Source: an uncultured Clostridia bacterium
Lineage (GTDB): Bacteria; Bacillota; Clostridia; Christensenellales; UBA1242
Length of the DNA: 13,630 nt
Assembly (NCBI GenBank): GCA_944384475.1
Contig: CALWTN010000001.1
Location: forward strand, 1-13,630
Direction of reading: 5' to 3'
Both the position numbers and the translations under genes were made by a program. The number at the start of each line of letters is the position of its first letter. Positions within the stretch are counted from its first letter, which is position 1. Shown piece after piece: positions 1 through 7,615 of this stretch. Below the pieces are notes generated by a model, which had not been told where the DNA came from, ran no database searches, and saw only the letters and a program-made list of their open reading frames with translations.

Positions 1-2
1 GC

Positions 3-1718
3 TATCTTAACGTGATTTATTACGGCAACAACTGCTACGGCATTGAAAACGCAGCAAACTACTATTTTTCAAAACCTGCCTCGCAACTAAACCTTGAAGA
101 AGGCGCGCTGCTTGCCGGCATGATTAAATCGCCAAACAAATATTCGCCAATTTTAAAGCCGCAAAACGCTCTCGAGCGAAGAAACTTGGTGCTAAGCGAA
201 ATGCAAAAAAATGGATATATCTCGCAAGAAGAATGTTTAAAAGCAAAGCAAACTCCAATAAAACTGCAACTGCTTTCAGAAAATGAAAATCCGCTTAACA
301 GTTATTCACAAGCCGCACTCGATGAAGCCTGCGAAATTTTGAAAGTCCCAGCCAAAACCATTGCATTAAATGGCTACAAGATTCACACCTATCTTGACAC
401 AGAAAAACAAGCGTTGCTTTGCGACTCTCTTCAAAAAGAAAACTTTAACGGAGCGGATCATGCTGCAATAGTGTTAGATTGCCACAAAAACGCTATCACA
501 GCCTATCAAGCAAACAGCGCCTACAAAGTTTTAAGTGCCAAGCGCCAACCAGGTTCTATAATCAAGCCACTGCTTGTGTATGCACCTGCAATCAATGAAG
601 ATATAATCTCGCCCTCCACTCAAATTTTGGACGAGCAACTCGCACTTGGAGAATACAATCCCAAAAATGTTGACGGCAAATTCCACGGCTATGTTTCAGC
701 CACAGAGGCTCTTTCAAAATCTATCAACATTCCAGCAATTAAAGTGCTCTCTTATGTTGGAATAGACAAAGCCAAAAGTTATGCTCAAAGCATGGGCATA
801 GAATTTGATGAGCAAGACAACTCCTACGCTCTGGCGCTCGGCGGCATGCGATACGGAGTCAACTTAAAAAACATCGCCGATGGCTACGCAACATTTGCTA
901 ATGGAGGAGCTTTTGCCTCTGCCAAATTTGTGGAATACATAACCGATGCAAATGGAAAGATAATCTATCATCACAAACCTTCAAGTCAAAGAGTGCTGCG
1001 AGAAGACTGCGCATTTCTTACAACTCAAATGCTGCAAGAAGCTGCAAAAACTGGAACTGCAAAGGTGCTGAAAGAACTAAATATGCCTATCGCTGCAAAA
1101 ACTGGAACGGTTGGAAAAGGCAAGGAAAATTTGGACGCTTGGTGTGTTGCATACACAAGCGATGAGGTTTGCGTGGCTTGGGTGGGCAACCTTGACAACA
1201 CGCCAATCACAGTGGCAGGCGGCAATCAGCCTGCAAGATGCGTCAAAAATTATTTCGCTCACGCTCAGCCGTTTGCTTTCACCCAACCCGAAAGCATTGT
1301 AGAACGTGAAATAGACCTTATCAGCCTTGAAAATTCACACAAACTTGAACTCGCCTCGCCACAAACGCCAAAGCGCTTTAAACAAACTTGCACCTTTTCA
1401 ATTTTTAACCTGCCAAAAGACGTGTCGCAAAACTTTATCACCATACCAGAAAGCAAATTTGACATAAAAAGTGATGGCAATCGGGTGTCAATATCCTTTC
1501 AACCGCTAAGACATTTAACATATAAATTCTATGACGGAAAAACCTTGCTAAAACAGATTTCAGACACAAAAGACGCCCAATATTTGACTTTAAACGTCAA
1601 AGGAGACGAAGTGAAAATAACCGTCGGTTTTGAAGAGCAAAATTGTAAAACTTATACGTTCAAAATAAAAAAGGAGATTGCCTCGCAACCTCCAAAAAAC
1701 GATAAATGGTTTATTTAA
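3..1718 (+). CDS. Class A penicillin-binding protein (transglycosylase/transpeptidase), 5' end outside window
   Basis: Builds peptidoglycan outside the membrane: glycan polymerisation by a GT51 domain and cross-linking by a penicillin-sensitive transpeptidase. The reading frame is open from base 3 (YLNVIYYG...), so the gene starts before the window; the GTG at base 12 is an internal Val codon. The first ~50 residues are the end of the GT51 domain (YYG..CYGIENAA, then LLAGMIKSP). The transpeptidase triad is complete: RQPGSIIK with the nucleophile Ser (codon at 555), SIN (codons at 720-728), and KTGT followed by DAWCVAYT (codons at 1098-1109). The last ~140 residues, from about base 1300, form a polar, probably beta-rich tail that I cannot assign. 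The KRQPGSIIKPLLVYAPAI and ALALGGM segments resemble the clostridial type of this family. It is convergent with recA, and the two stop codons abut (1716-1718 and 1719-1721). Confidence 0.95.
   Translation, partial: YLNVIYYGNNCYGIENAANYYFSKPASQLNLEEGALLAGMIKSPNKYSPILKPQNALERRNLVLSEMQKNGYISQEECLKAKQTPIKLQLLSENENPLNSYSQAALDEACEILKVPAKTIALNGYKIHTYLDTEKQALLCDSLQKENFNGADHAAIVLDCHKNAITAYQANSAYKVLSAKRQPGSIIKPLLVYAPAINEDIISPSTQILDEQLALGEYNPKNVDGKFHGYVSATEALSKSINIPAIKVLSYVGIDKAKSYAQSMGIEFDEQDNSYALALGGMRYGVNLKNIADGYATFANGGAFASAKFVEYITDANGKIIYHHKPSSQRVLREDCAFLTTQMLQEAAKTGTAKVLKELNMPIAAKTGTVGKGKENLDAWCVAYTSDEVCVAWVGNLDNTPITVAGGNQPARCVKNYFAHAQPFAFTQPESIVEREIDLISLENSHKLELASPQTPKRFKQTCTFSIFNLPKDVSQNFITIPESKFDIKSDGNRVSISFQPLRHLTYKFYDGKTLLKQISDTKDAQYLTLNVKGDEVKITVGFEEQNCKTYTFKIKKEIASQPPKNDKWFI
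1661..1693 (-). terminator. Rho-independent terminator of the recA operon, inside the convergent PBP gene
   Basis: On the minus strand, 26 bases after the recA stop, GGAGGTTGC (1693-1685), a GAG loop (1684-1682) and GCAATCTCC (1681-1673) form a 9-bp stem with one G-U pair. It is followed directly by TTTTTTATTTT (1672-1662). Read on the plus strand, the G-U becomes an A-C mismatch and no T run follows, so the signal points one way and fits the ftsK-rimO-pgsA-recA transcript. The same bases encode the KKEIASQPPK segment near the end of the penicillin-binding protein. Confidence 0.85.
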
Positions 1719-2747
1719 TTATTCCTCTTCGCCGCCAACATCAAGAGGCAAGCCGTCTTTGTTGACTTCATCGATAATCTGTTTTTCAATTTCTTGCAAA
1801 ATTTCTGGATTGCTTTCAAGATAGGCTTTGGTGTTTTCTTTGCCCTGCCCAATCTTTTCATCTTGATAAGAGAACCAAGAGCCCGATTTTTTGATAATCC
1901 CAAATTGTTGAGCAAGATCCACAATGCAGCCTGTTTTAGAAATTCCTTTGCCGTAAACGATGTCAAACTCTGCAACTTTAAATGGAGGCGCAAGTTTATT
2001 TTTAACAACTTTAACTTTGGTTTTGTTTCCAATTATGTTTGCTCCATCTTTGATTGCCTCGCCTTTTCTTACGTCAAGTCTGACACTGGCATAAAATTTT
2101 AGCGCCTTTCCACCGGCGGTTGTCTCTGGCGAGCCGTAGATTACGCCGATTTTATCTCGCAGTTGGTTGATAAAAATAACTGTGGTGTTACTTTTGTTGA
2201 TTGCGCCAGTAAGTTTTCTTAACGCTTGCGACATCATTCTTGCTTGCAAGCCCACATGATTGTCGCCCATTTCTCCGTCAATCTCTGCTTTTGGAGTGAG
2301 TGCTGCAACGCTGTCGACAACCACAACATCCACACCGCCAGAGCGAACCAACATATCACAAATATTCAACGCTTGTTCGCCGTTATCAGGCTGAGAAACA
2401 TACAAATCTTTCAGCACCACGCCAAGTTTTTCTGCATAACTTGGATCGAGAGCATGCTCTGCATCAATAAATGCAGCCGTGCCGCCCATCTTTTGTGCCT
2501 CGGCAATAATGTGAAGCGAAACGGTTGTTTTACCAGATGATTCTGGCCCATAAATTTCCACAACTCTTCCCCTTGGCACGCCGCCTATTCCAAGCGCCAA
2601 ATCAAGAGTTAAACAACCCGTTGGAATAACGTCCACCTTTTGATTTGTGCTGTCGCCAAGTTTCATGATAGAGCCTTTGCCATATTGTTTTTCAATTTGG
2701 TTGAGCGCTTCTAAAAGTGCATCTTCTTTTGTCAATTTTTTATCCAT
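1719..2747 (-). CDS. recA: Recombinase RecA
   Basis: DNA-dependent ATPase that forms filaments on single-stranded DNA, carries out strand exchange in homologous recombination, and promotes LexA self-cleavage in the SOS response. The 342-residue length is normal for the family. Walker A GPESSGKT is at residues 67-74, Walker B VVVVDS at ~140-145, FINQLRDKIG marks the L2 approach and YGSPETTAGGKALKFY the L2/DNA-binding region; the acidic tail ends in GGEEE. The ATG is preceded by AGGAGAG, whose first bases overlap the TAG stop of pgsA, so translation may be coupled. No separate promoter or SOS box is visible upstream, so transcription probably comes from the ftsK promoter. It is the last gene of the operon; its terminator lies in the opposing gene. 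No unusual residues were noticed. Confidence 0.99.
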   Translation of the reverse strand: MDKKLTKEDALLEALNQIEKQYGKGSIMKLGDSTNQKVDVIPTGCLTLDLALGIGGVPRGRVVEIYGPESSGKTTVSLHIIAEAQKMGGTAAFIDAEHALDPSYAEKLGVVLKDLYVSQPDNGEQALNICDMLVRSGGVDVVVVDSVAALTPKAEIDGEMGDNHVGLQARMMSQALRKLTGAINKSNTTVIFINQLRDKIGVIYGSPETTAGGKALKFYASVRLDVRKGEAIKDGANIIGNKTKVKVVKNKLAPPFKVAEFDIVYGKGISKTGCIVDLAQQFGIIKKSGSWFSYQDEKIGQGKENTKAYLESNPEILQEIEKQIIDEVNKDGLPLDVGGEEE

Positions 2748-2756
2748 AATTCTCTC

Positions 2757-3614
2757 CTAGTTTCTAAACAACTGCTTATATTCTTTTTCACTGATTAAAA
2801 TTTCTCTCTCCTGTCCATCTTCTGAGATGTATCCCAATTCCGTCATGTCACTGATAATTTTTTCTGCCCTAGTTTTATCTAAATTAAACCTGTCAGCAAT
2901 TTTATTTGCGCTTATAACGCCCTCGTCTATAAACTCGCCCATAACATCTGGAATAATGAGATCATACTGCACAAGTTCTTGTTCAGGCTTTTTGTCCTCT
3001 TTTAAAACGTGGAAGTTTTTAACAACATAACCAATTCCCGAAGTAATTGTTAAAATTGTTGTAACCACCAAAAGAACAATCAAAATCACGTTTAAAACTG
3101 TGTTTGCAGTTCCTTCGATTGAAGAATAAAACTGCGCAACAAGGAAAGCGTAAATCATATACAAAAACACTGTTATATCTTGCAAAAATGCTTTAATTTT
3201 GCCCGATTTGTCTGCCGCAAGCACCAATTTTTTTGTTGCAGCAACTTGACGAAATGCGCTGATGATAAGCTCTCTTGCCAAAATTAATATTGAGCATATT
3301 ATTCCAAGCCAAACTGGCATAACTGCTGGAAGCGCTTGTGCGATTCCTGCGCCTGAAATAGGATAAGCCACAACCAAAAGAAGCCCGCTCATAACCAGAA
3401 CCTTGTCAGCGATTGGGTCTAAAAACTTGCCCAAGTCTGTTACTAAATTGCGTTTTCTGGCAATTCTGCCGTCTATATTATCTGTGATTGCAGCAATTCC
3501 AAATATAAGCGCTGCCACAAGCTTGCCATAAGGAATAAAATCTGCCAAAAAGAAAAATATAACCAGCGGAATCAAACAAATTCTAGAAATTGTTATTTTA
3601 TTTGGTAAATTCAC
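2757..3614 (-). CDS. pgsA: Phosphatidylglycerophosphate synthase PgsA with an FtsK-gamma-like C-terminal domain
   Basis: Integral membrane enzyme that makes phosphatidylglycerophosphate from CDP-diacylglycerol and glycerol-3-phosphate, the committed step to phosphatidylglycerol and cardiolipin. The full CDP-alcohol phosphatidyltransferase signature is present: D45, D48-G49, A52-R53, G62, D66, D70. About six hydrophobic helices lie between residues 7 and 196. The protein is 285 residues, whereas PgsA is usually ~180-200. Residues ~218-285 are soluble and resemble the gamma winged-helix of the FtsK encoded in the same operon (17 of 36 identical without gaps, from ID at 229 to YIS at 262-264). 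The start is GTG, overlapping the rimO stop as GTGA, with an AAAGGAG ribosome site 7 bases ahead. There is no sign of a frameshift: the extra domain runs in one open frame to TAG at 2757-2759. The enzyme call is secure; what the extra domain does is unknown. Confidence 0.95.
   Translation of the reverse strand: MNLPNKITISRICLIPLVIFFFLADFIPYGKLVAALIFGIAAITDNIDGRIARKRNLVTDLGKFLDPIADKVLVMSGLLLVVAYPISGAGIAQALPAVMPVWLGIICSILILARELIISAFRQVAATKKLVLAADKSGKIKAFLQDITVFLYMIYAFLVAQFYSSIEGTANTVLNVILIVLLVVTTILTITSGIGYVVKNFHVLKEDKKPEQELVQYDLIIPDVMGEFIDEGVISANKIADRFNLDKTRAEKIISDMTELGYISEDGQEREILISEKEYKQLFRN
2760..2963 (-). other. FtsK-gamma-like winged-helix domain fused to PgsA
   Basis: This is the part of pgsA encoding residues ~218-285. 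Compared with FtsK residues 818-886 in this window, the conserved landmarks match in order: a Pro after two hydrophobic residues, ID.G, S, I, R, the RA.KI recognition-helix core, MTE.GYIS, DG, then a beta-wing ending in a Q-hydrophobic-F pattern (QLF versus QIF). In the recognition helix FtsK has GYPRAGKI and PgsA has DKTRAEKI, so sequence preference may differ. At DNA level only the GYIS/MTE core is similar, which argues against a very recent copy. Confidence 0.8.
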
Positions 3615-4933
3615 TTTATTTCTCCTTTAAAACTATTATTTTCGAAATCGGTCAAAGTCACATCATACATCTGCCCGATCTCTATATTTCCATTATCCAC
3701 AATTTTCACATCAAAGTCAACTGATGGCGAAAGAAATTCGCTGTGTCCGACATATTCTCCGCTGTTTTGATCATAAAAATCGACAAGAACCTTGATTTTA
3801 CTGCCAAGATGCTGTGACGCCTTTTCAAAAGCAATTTTTTGCTGCACTTTTTGAATGCGTTTTAAGCGCAATTTTTTTATGTAAGCAGGCACTTGTTTTT
3901 TAAGAAAATAACTTACGGTGTTTTCTTCTCTAAAATACGGGAAAAACCCTACATAATCAAGCCTTGCATGCTCAAGAAATTGAATAAGCTTTTTAAAAGC
4001 TCGTCTGCTCTCCCCAGGATAGCCAACTATAAAAGTTGAACGCAATTTGATTTGCGGATAGTAGACTTTTAGTTTGTTTATTAAATTTCGGACAAACTCT
4101 TCATCTCCACGCCTGCGCATACTTTTCAAAATCTCATTGTCAATGTGCTGCAAAGGAATGTCCAAATACTTGCACATCTTTGGCTGAGAAGAAATAAACT
4201 GCAAAAGTTCGTCTGTGATCATCTCTGGATAGGCGTAATGTATTCTTATCCACTGCAAGTTTTTAATCTTAATTAATTTTTTGCAAAGTTCAATCAGCAT
4301 CGGCTTGCCGTATTTATCAATACCGTATCTTGTGGTATCTTGCGCAACCAAAATAATTTCCTTCACGCCCTTGCCAACAAGCAGTTTTGCTTCACTTACA
4401 AGTTCATCCATATCCACACTTTTGTAACTGCCACGGATGCGAGGAATGGTGCAAAACGAGCAAACGTTGTTGCAGCCATCTGCTATCTTTAAATATGCAT
4501 AACCACTATATGTAGTAAGAATTCTGTCATAATAGTCACCACATTTTGAGTTTGGCACATTGTAGAGCGATTCAACTATGTTGACAATATTTTTATTTTC
4601 TTCTAGTTTCACAAATCTGTCTACGTTTTTAAATGCGGCTTTTATCTCTTTAAAATGACGTTGCGGCAAGCAGCCTGTTACAATCAATTTTTCGATTCTG
4701 CCCGAGGTTTTTAATGCCTCCATTTCGATAATGTTTTGTATCGCTTCCTTTTTTGCAGGCAAAATAAATGCACAGGTGTTGACAATCACTATGTCAGCAT
4801 CTTGCACATCTTCTACAATTTTAAAACCATAATTTGAAAGCAAAAAAAGCATCTTTTCAAGGTCGACACGATTTTTGTCGCAACCCAATGAAATGGCAGA
4901 TACTTTTTTTATTTTCAATTCATCTTTTGTCAT
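3611..4933 (-). CDS. rimO: Ribosomal protein S12 methylthiotransferase RimO
   Basis: Radical-SAM methylthiotransferase that adds a methylthio group to a conserved aspartate of ribosomal protein S12. The UPF0004 domain carries the SLGCDKNRVD motif typical of RimO rather than MiaB. Its auxiliary 4Fe-4S cluster ligands are C18, C54 (NTC) and C88 (TGC). The radical-SAM motif is C154-C158-C161 (CNNVCSFC), followed by IPRIRGSY. The TRAM domain is the C-terminal ~65 residues (from about residue 375). The 440-residue length is normal. The ATG has AGAGGA upstream; the gene begins 9 bases after the ftsK stop and its TGA overlaps the GTG start of pgsA, so it is an internal operon gene. MiaB is the main alternative, disfavoured by the DKNRVD motif and the ftsK-rimO-pgsA context common in Firmicutes. 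Confidence 0.96.
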   Translation of the reverse strand: MTKDELKIKKVSAISLGCDKNRVDLEKMLFLLSNYGFKIVEDVQDADIVIVNTCAFILPAKKEAIQNIIEMEALKTSGRIEKLIVTGCLPQRHFKEIKAAFKNVDRFVKLEENKNIVNIVESLYNVPNSKCGDYYDRILTTYSGYAYLKIADGCNNVCSFCTIPRIRGSYKSVDMDELVSEAKLLVGKGVKEIILVAQDTTRYGIDKYGKPMLIELCKKLIKIKNLQWIRIHYAYPEMITDELLQFISSQPKMCKYLDIPLQHIDNEILKSMRRRGDEEFVRNLINKLKVYYPQIKLRSTFIVGYPGESRRAFKKLIQFLEHARLDYVGFFPYFREENTVSYFLKKQVPAYIKKLRLKRIQKVQQKIAFEKASQHLGSKIKVLVDFYDQNSGEYVGHSEFLSPSVDFDVKIVDNGNIEIGQMYDVTLTDFENNSFKGEIK

Positions 4934-4942
4934 AGATTCCTC

Positions 4943-7615
4943 TTAATCGTAATTGTCACCAAAAATTTGATAGAACTCTTCAAGCGTAATATAAACATTT
5001 CTCGGCTTAGCGCCGTCCGCTACGGAGATATAGCCCATCTCAGTCATTTGGTCAACAATCTTGCCCGCCCTTGGATAGCCAATGGACAAACGGCGTTGTA
5101 TCATTGAAACGGAAGCCTGCCCTGCATCAATACAAATCTTTAATGCTTCTGGCAGCAATGGATCCATGCCTCCTCTATCGCCAAATTCTGTTGAATTGTT
5201 TTTAGGCATGTTGTTTATTGCATCTTGAATGTCCTTGTCAAAAATAGGCTCGTTGTTGGTTGTCACAAAGTTTACAATATCGCCAATCTCACGTGTTGTA
5301 ACAAAGCAGCCTTGCACACGTTTAGGCGCAGAAGAATACTCCTGCGGTGCATAAAGCATATCGCCATGCCCTAAAAGTTTTTCAGCACCTGTCATGCCCA
5401 AGATGACATCAGAATTAACTCTGCTTGCCACTTTAAAAGCAATGCGAGATGGGAAGTTGGCTTTAATGCCACCAGTCACATATTCGGTTGTTGGATATTG
5501 CGTTGCCAAAATCAAATGTATGCCTGATGCTCTCGCCTTTTGCCCAATCCTTATGATTCTGTCTTCCACCTCTTTCTTGCCTTGCATGATAAAGTCAGAA
5601 AACTCATCAATGATTATAACAACAAACGGCATCTTCTTCTTTTTACCGCTTACAACCTCAGGCGTGAAGTTGTATTCGTCAATGTCTTTAACACGTGCTT
5701 CTCTGATAAGCCTAAACCTTCTTTCCATTTCGTCAAGCGCCCATTGTAGAGCGTTTGTGGCTTTGGTAATGTCGGAAATAACCTTTGGCACAATCAAATG
5801 CGGTATGCCTTCATAAGGCATAAATTCCACTTGCTTAGGGTCTATCAACAGCAACTTGCAATCTTCTGGCGAAGCTTTGTATAGCAGTGAAATTATTATG
5901 CTGTTAAGCATCACGCTCTTACCAGATCCAGTAGTTCCAGCTATAAGCAAGTGCGGCATTTTGTTGAGTGCTCCAACCATAATTTTGCCGGTGATATCTT
6001 TGCCAACAGCAAAAGAAAGTGGCGATTTGGCGCTGTTAAATTCGTTTGAAATAAGCACGTCTCTAAGCGACACCATTGCAACCTTGTCGTTTGGCACTTC
6101 CACGCCCACAACATTTCTGCCCGGAACTGGCGCTTCAATTCTCACATCTCCGCCATTTGCCTCCAAAGCAAGCGCAATATCACTTGAAAGATTGAGGATT
6201 TTTTTAACTGTTATGCCTGTTGGCATTTCAAGTTCATACCTCGTAACTGCTGGTCCAATAACCACATTTTGCACCTTGGCAGGCACGCCGAAATCTTCCA
6301 AAGTATGTTCCAATAAGCCCGTCTTTTCTGCAATGTTATCGTCAAACTCGCTCATGTTCGTGGACTGAGTTGTAATCAAATCAATCGGCGGACGAGTGTA
6401 AGAATATGGCGCAATCTTTTCTTCCTCATCCTCCTCCTCGTCATCATCAATGTTGACAAAGCGCTTTTGGCGAGGCTCTCGCTCTAAAATATTTTCATTT
6501 TCGCTGTTTTGAGGTTGAGAAGCTTCGCTTCTATCAAAACTGCGATCTCTATCACGCATCAAATCTCTATCTCTGCGTGAAAAATCAGTTTCGCTTTCTT
6601 CAGCATCTTGAACTGGCGTGTTGTCCACTCGTGAAATGTTGCTCTCCTTGATGACTTCTTTTATTATATCGTCAGCCTCAGAAACAAGTTGTTCAGGCTG
6701 TGCGTTTGCAACCTCACTTACATTTTGAGGCAACTCTTCTCTCTTCAAATTCTCTATATTTCTGTCAAGTTCACGCCTAAACGAGTTGTTTGTAACACCG
6801 TTGCGAGCATAAGAACGTGCGTCAGATGAAAAATAAGTGTTAATATCAACCTCTGGCGGTGTAAGCAAATATTTTCTAAGCTCCTCACCTTCAAGTTTTT
6901 TAGGGTCAACTTTTTTAGGAGGTGGCGATGATGGCGCAATCGGCTCAATCGCTGCCCTCTTGGTAAGCCCAAGTTTTTGTTTAATCTCTTCCGAGCGAGA
7001 CATCTTTTTCTCGATGTTGCCGCTCATCACAACGTTGACTTCTTGCTTTTCAGGCTTTTGAGCTTTAATTTCTTTTATATTCAACTTAACAGGCTTCTCC
7101 TGCCCACGTTGTTTTTTAAGAGCAATAAGGCTGTCAATGTAAAGCGCAAGAACAACAACAAAGCAAACGCTAAAAATCACAAAAGCCCATGCAAAATTGG
7201 TCATATATAAAATACATGTTGTAAATAAACCAAAAATAATGCCACCAGCGGTATGTTTAAGGGTGTAGTTGCTTGCCAAATATTCGCCAAAAGAGCCATC
7301 TTTATTGCCCACCACTGCAAGTTGAATTATACATATCAAGAAAAAGATTGAAAGATACAAAAATATTGCATACTTTTTGGAGAGTTTATATTTTTTATTG
7401 TTCAAAAGTCCAACGCCAAGTAAAAACAGCAAAATAAAAAGAGGGTAAGCAAAATATCCAAAAGTTCCCAAAAGGAAATTTTGCATAAACCCAACAAGGT
7501 TTGTAAGTAAAAAGAAAAATGCGAGGCAAGAGAGTGCGATAAGCACAATCCCCACAATTTTCTTTGTGTTTGGACTTACGCCCTTACGTTTTTTGTGAAT
7601 TTTATACTCAGCCAT
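4943..7615 (-). CDS. ftsK: DNA translocase FtsK/SpoIIIE family
   Basis: Hexameric septum-anchored ATPase that pumps chromosomal DNA and clears termini before division. The N-terminus has four to five hydrophobic segments (about residues 18-40, 55-71, 83-102, 122-160). A long charged linker (~165-405) holds an Arg/Asp-rich tract (RRDRDLMRDRDRSFDR, 347-362) and an acidic run (390-399). The motor has Walker A GTTGSGKS (560-567) and Walker B VVIIIDEF (665-672). The gamma winged-helix is ~818-886 (RAGKI, MTEMGYIS). The 890-residue length is typical. The motor differs from the usual pattern at ATQYP (normally ATQRP) and NSDVILGMTGAEKLLG (normally DSRTILD..GAEKLLG). The ATG has no Shine-Dalgarno; it sits 6 bases after a TATAAT box, so the mRNA may start at the ATG. 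It is the first gene of the operon with rimO, pgsA and recA. Confidence 0.97.
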   Translation of the reverse strand: MAEYKIHKKRKGVSPNTKKIVGIVLIALSCLAFFFLLTNLVGFMQNFLLGTFGYFAYPLFILLFLLGVGLLNNKKYKLSKKYAIFLYLSIFFLICIIQLAVVGNKDGSFGEYLASNYTLKHTAGGIIFGLFTTCILYMTNFAWAFVIFSVCFVVVLALYIDSLIALKKQRGQEKPVKLNIKEIKAQKPEKQEVNVVMSGNIEKKMSRSEEIKQKLGLTKRAAIEPIAPSSPPPKKVDPKKLEGEELRKYLLTPPEVDINTYFSSDARSYARNGVTNNSFRRELDRNIENLKREELPQNVSEVANAQPEQLVSEADDIIKEVIKESNISRVDNTPVQDAEESETDFSRRDRDLMRDRDRSFDRSEASQPQNSENENILEREPRQKRFVNIDDDEEEDEEEKIAPYSYTRPPIDLITTQSTNMSEFDDNIAEKTGLLEHTLEDFGVPAKVQNVVIGPAVTRYELEMPTGITVKKILNLSSDIALALEANGGDVRIEAPVPGRNVVGVEVPNDKVAMVSLRDVLISNEFNSAKSPLSFAVGKDITGKIMVGALNKMPHLLIAGTTGSGKSVMLNSIIISLLYKASPEDCKLLLIDPKQVEFMPYEGIPHLIVPKVISDITKATNALQWALDEMERRFRLIREARVKDIDEYNFTPEVVSGKKKKMPFVVIIIDEFSDFIMQGKKEVEDRIIRIGQKARASGIHLILATQYPTTEYVTGGIKANFPSRIAFKVASRVNSDVILGMTGAEKLLGHGDMLYAPQEYSSAPKRVQGCFVTTREIGDIVNFVTTNNEPIFDKDIQDAINNMPKNNSTEFGDRGGMDPLLPEALKICIDAGQASVSMIQRRLSIGYPRAGKIVDQMTEMGYISVADGAKPRNVYITLEEFYQIFGDNYD

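Noticed and set aside
12..14. GTG at base 12 as the start of the PBP gene
   Set aside because: Upstream in-frame codons encode YLN, part of the conserved GT51 YLN.IYYG motif, so the gene began before the window.
1724..1748. CCTCTT/AAGAGG inverted repeat after the PBP stop as a terminator
   Set aside because: Six-bp stem with a 13-base loop, no T tract, and it lies in the recA coding end.
5394..6368. Plus-strand open frames of 140 and 170 codons opposite ftsK
   Set aside because: Shadows of the ftsK motor-domain frame, with no promoter, ribosome site or recognisable protein.
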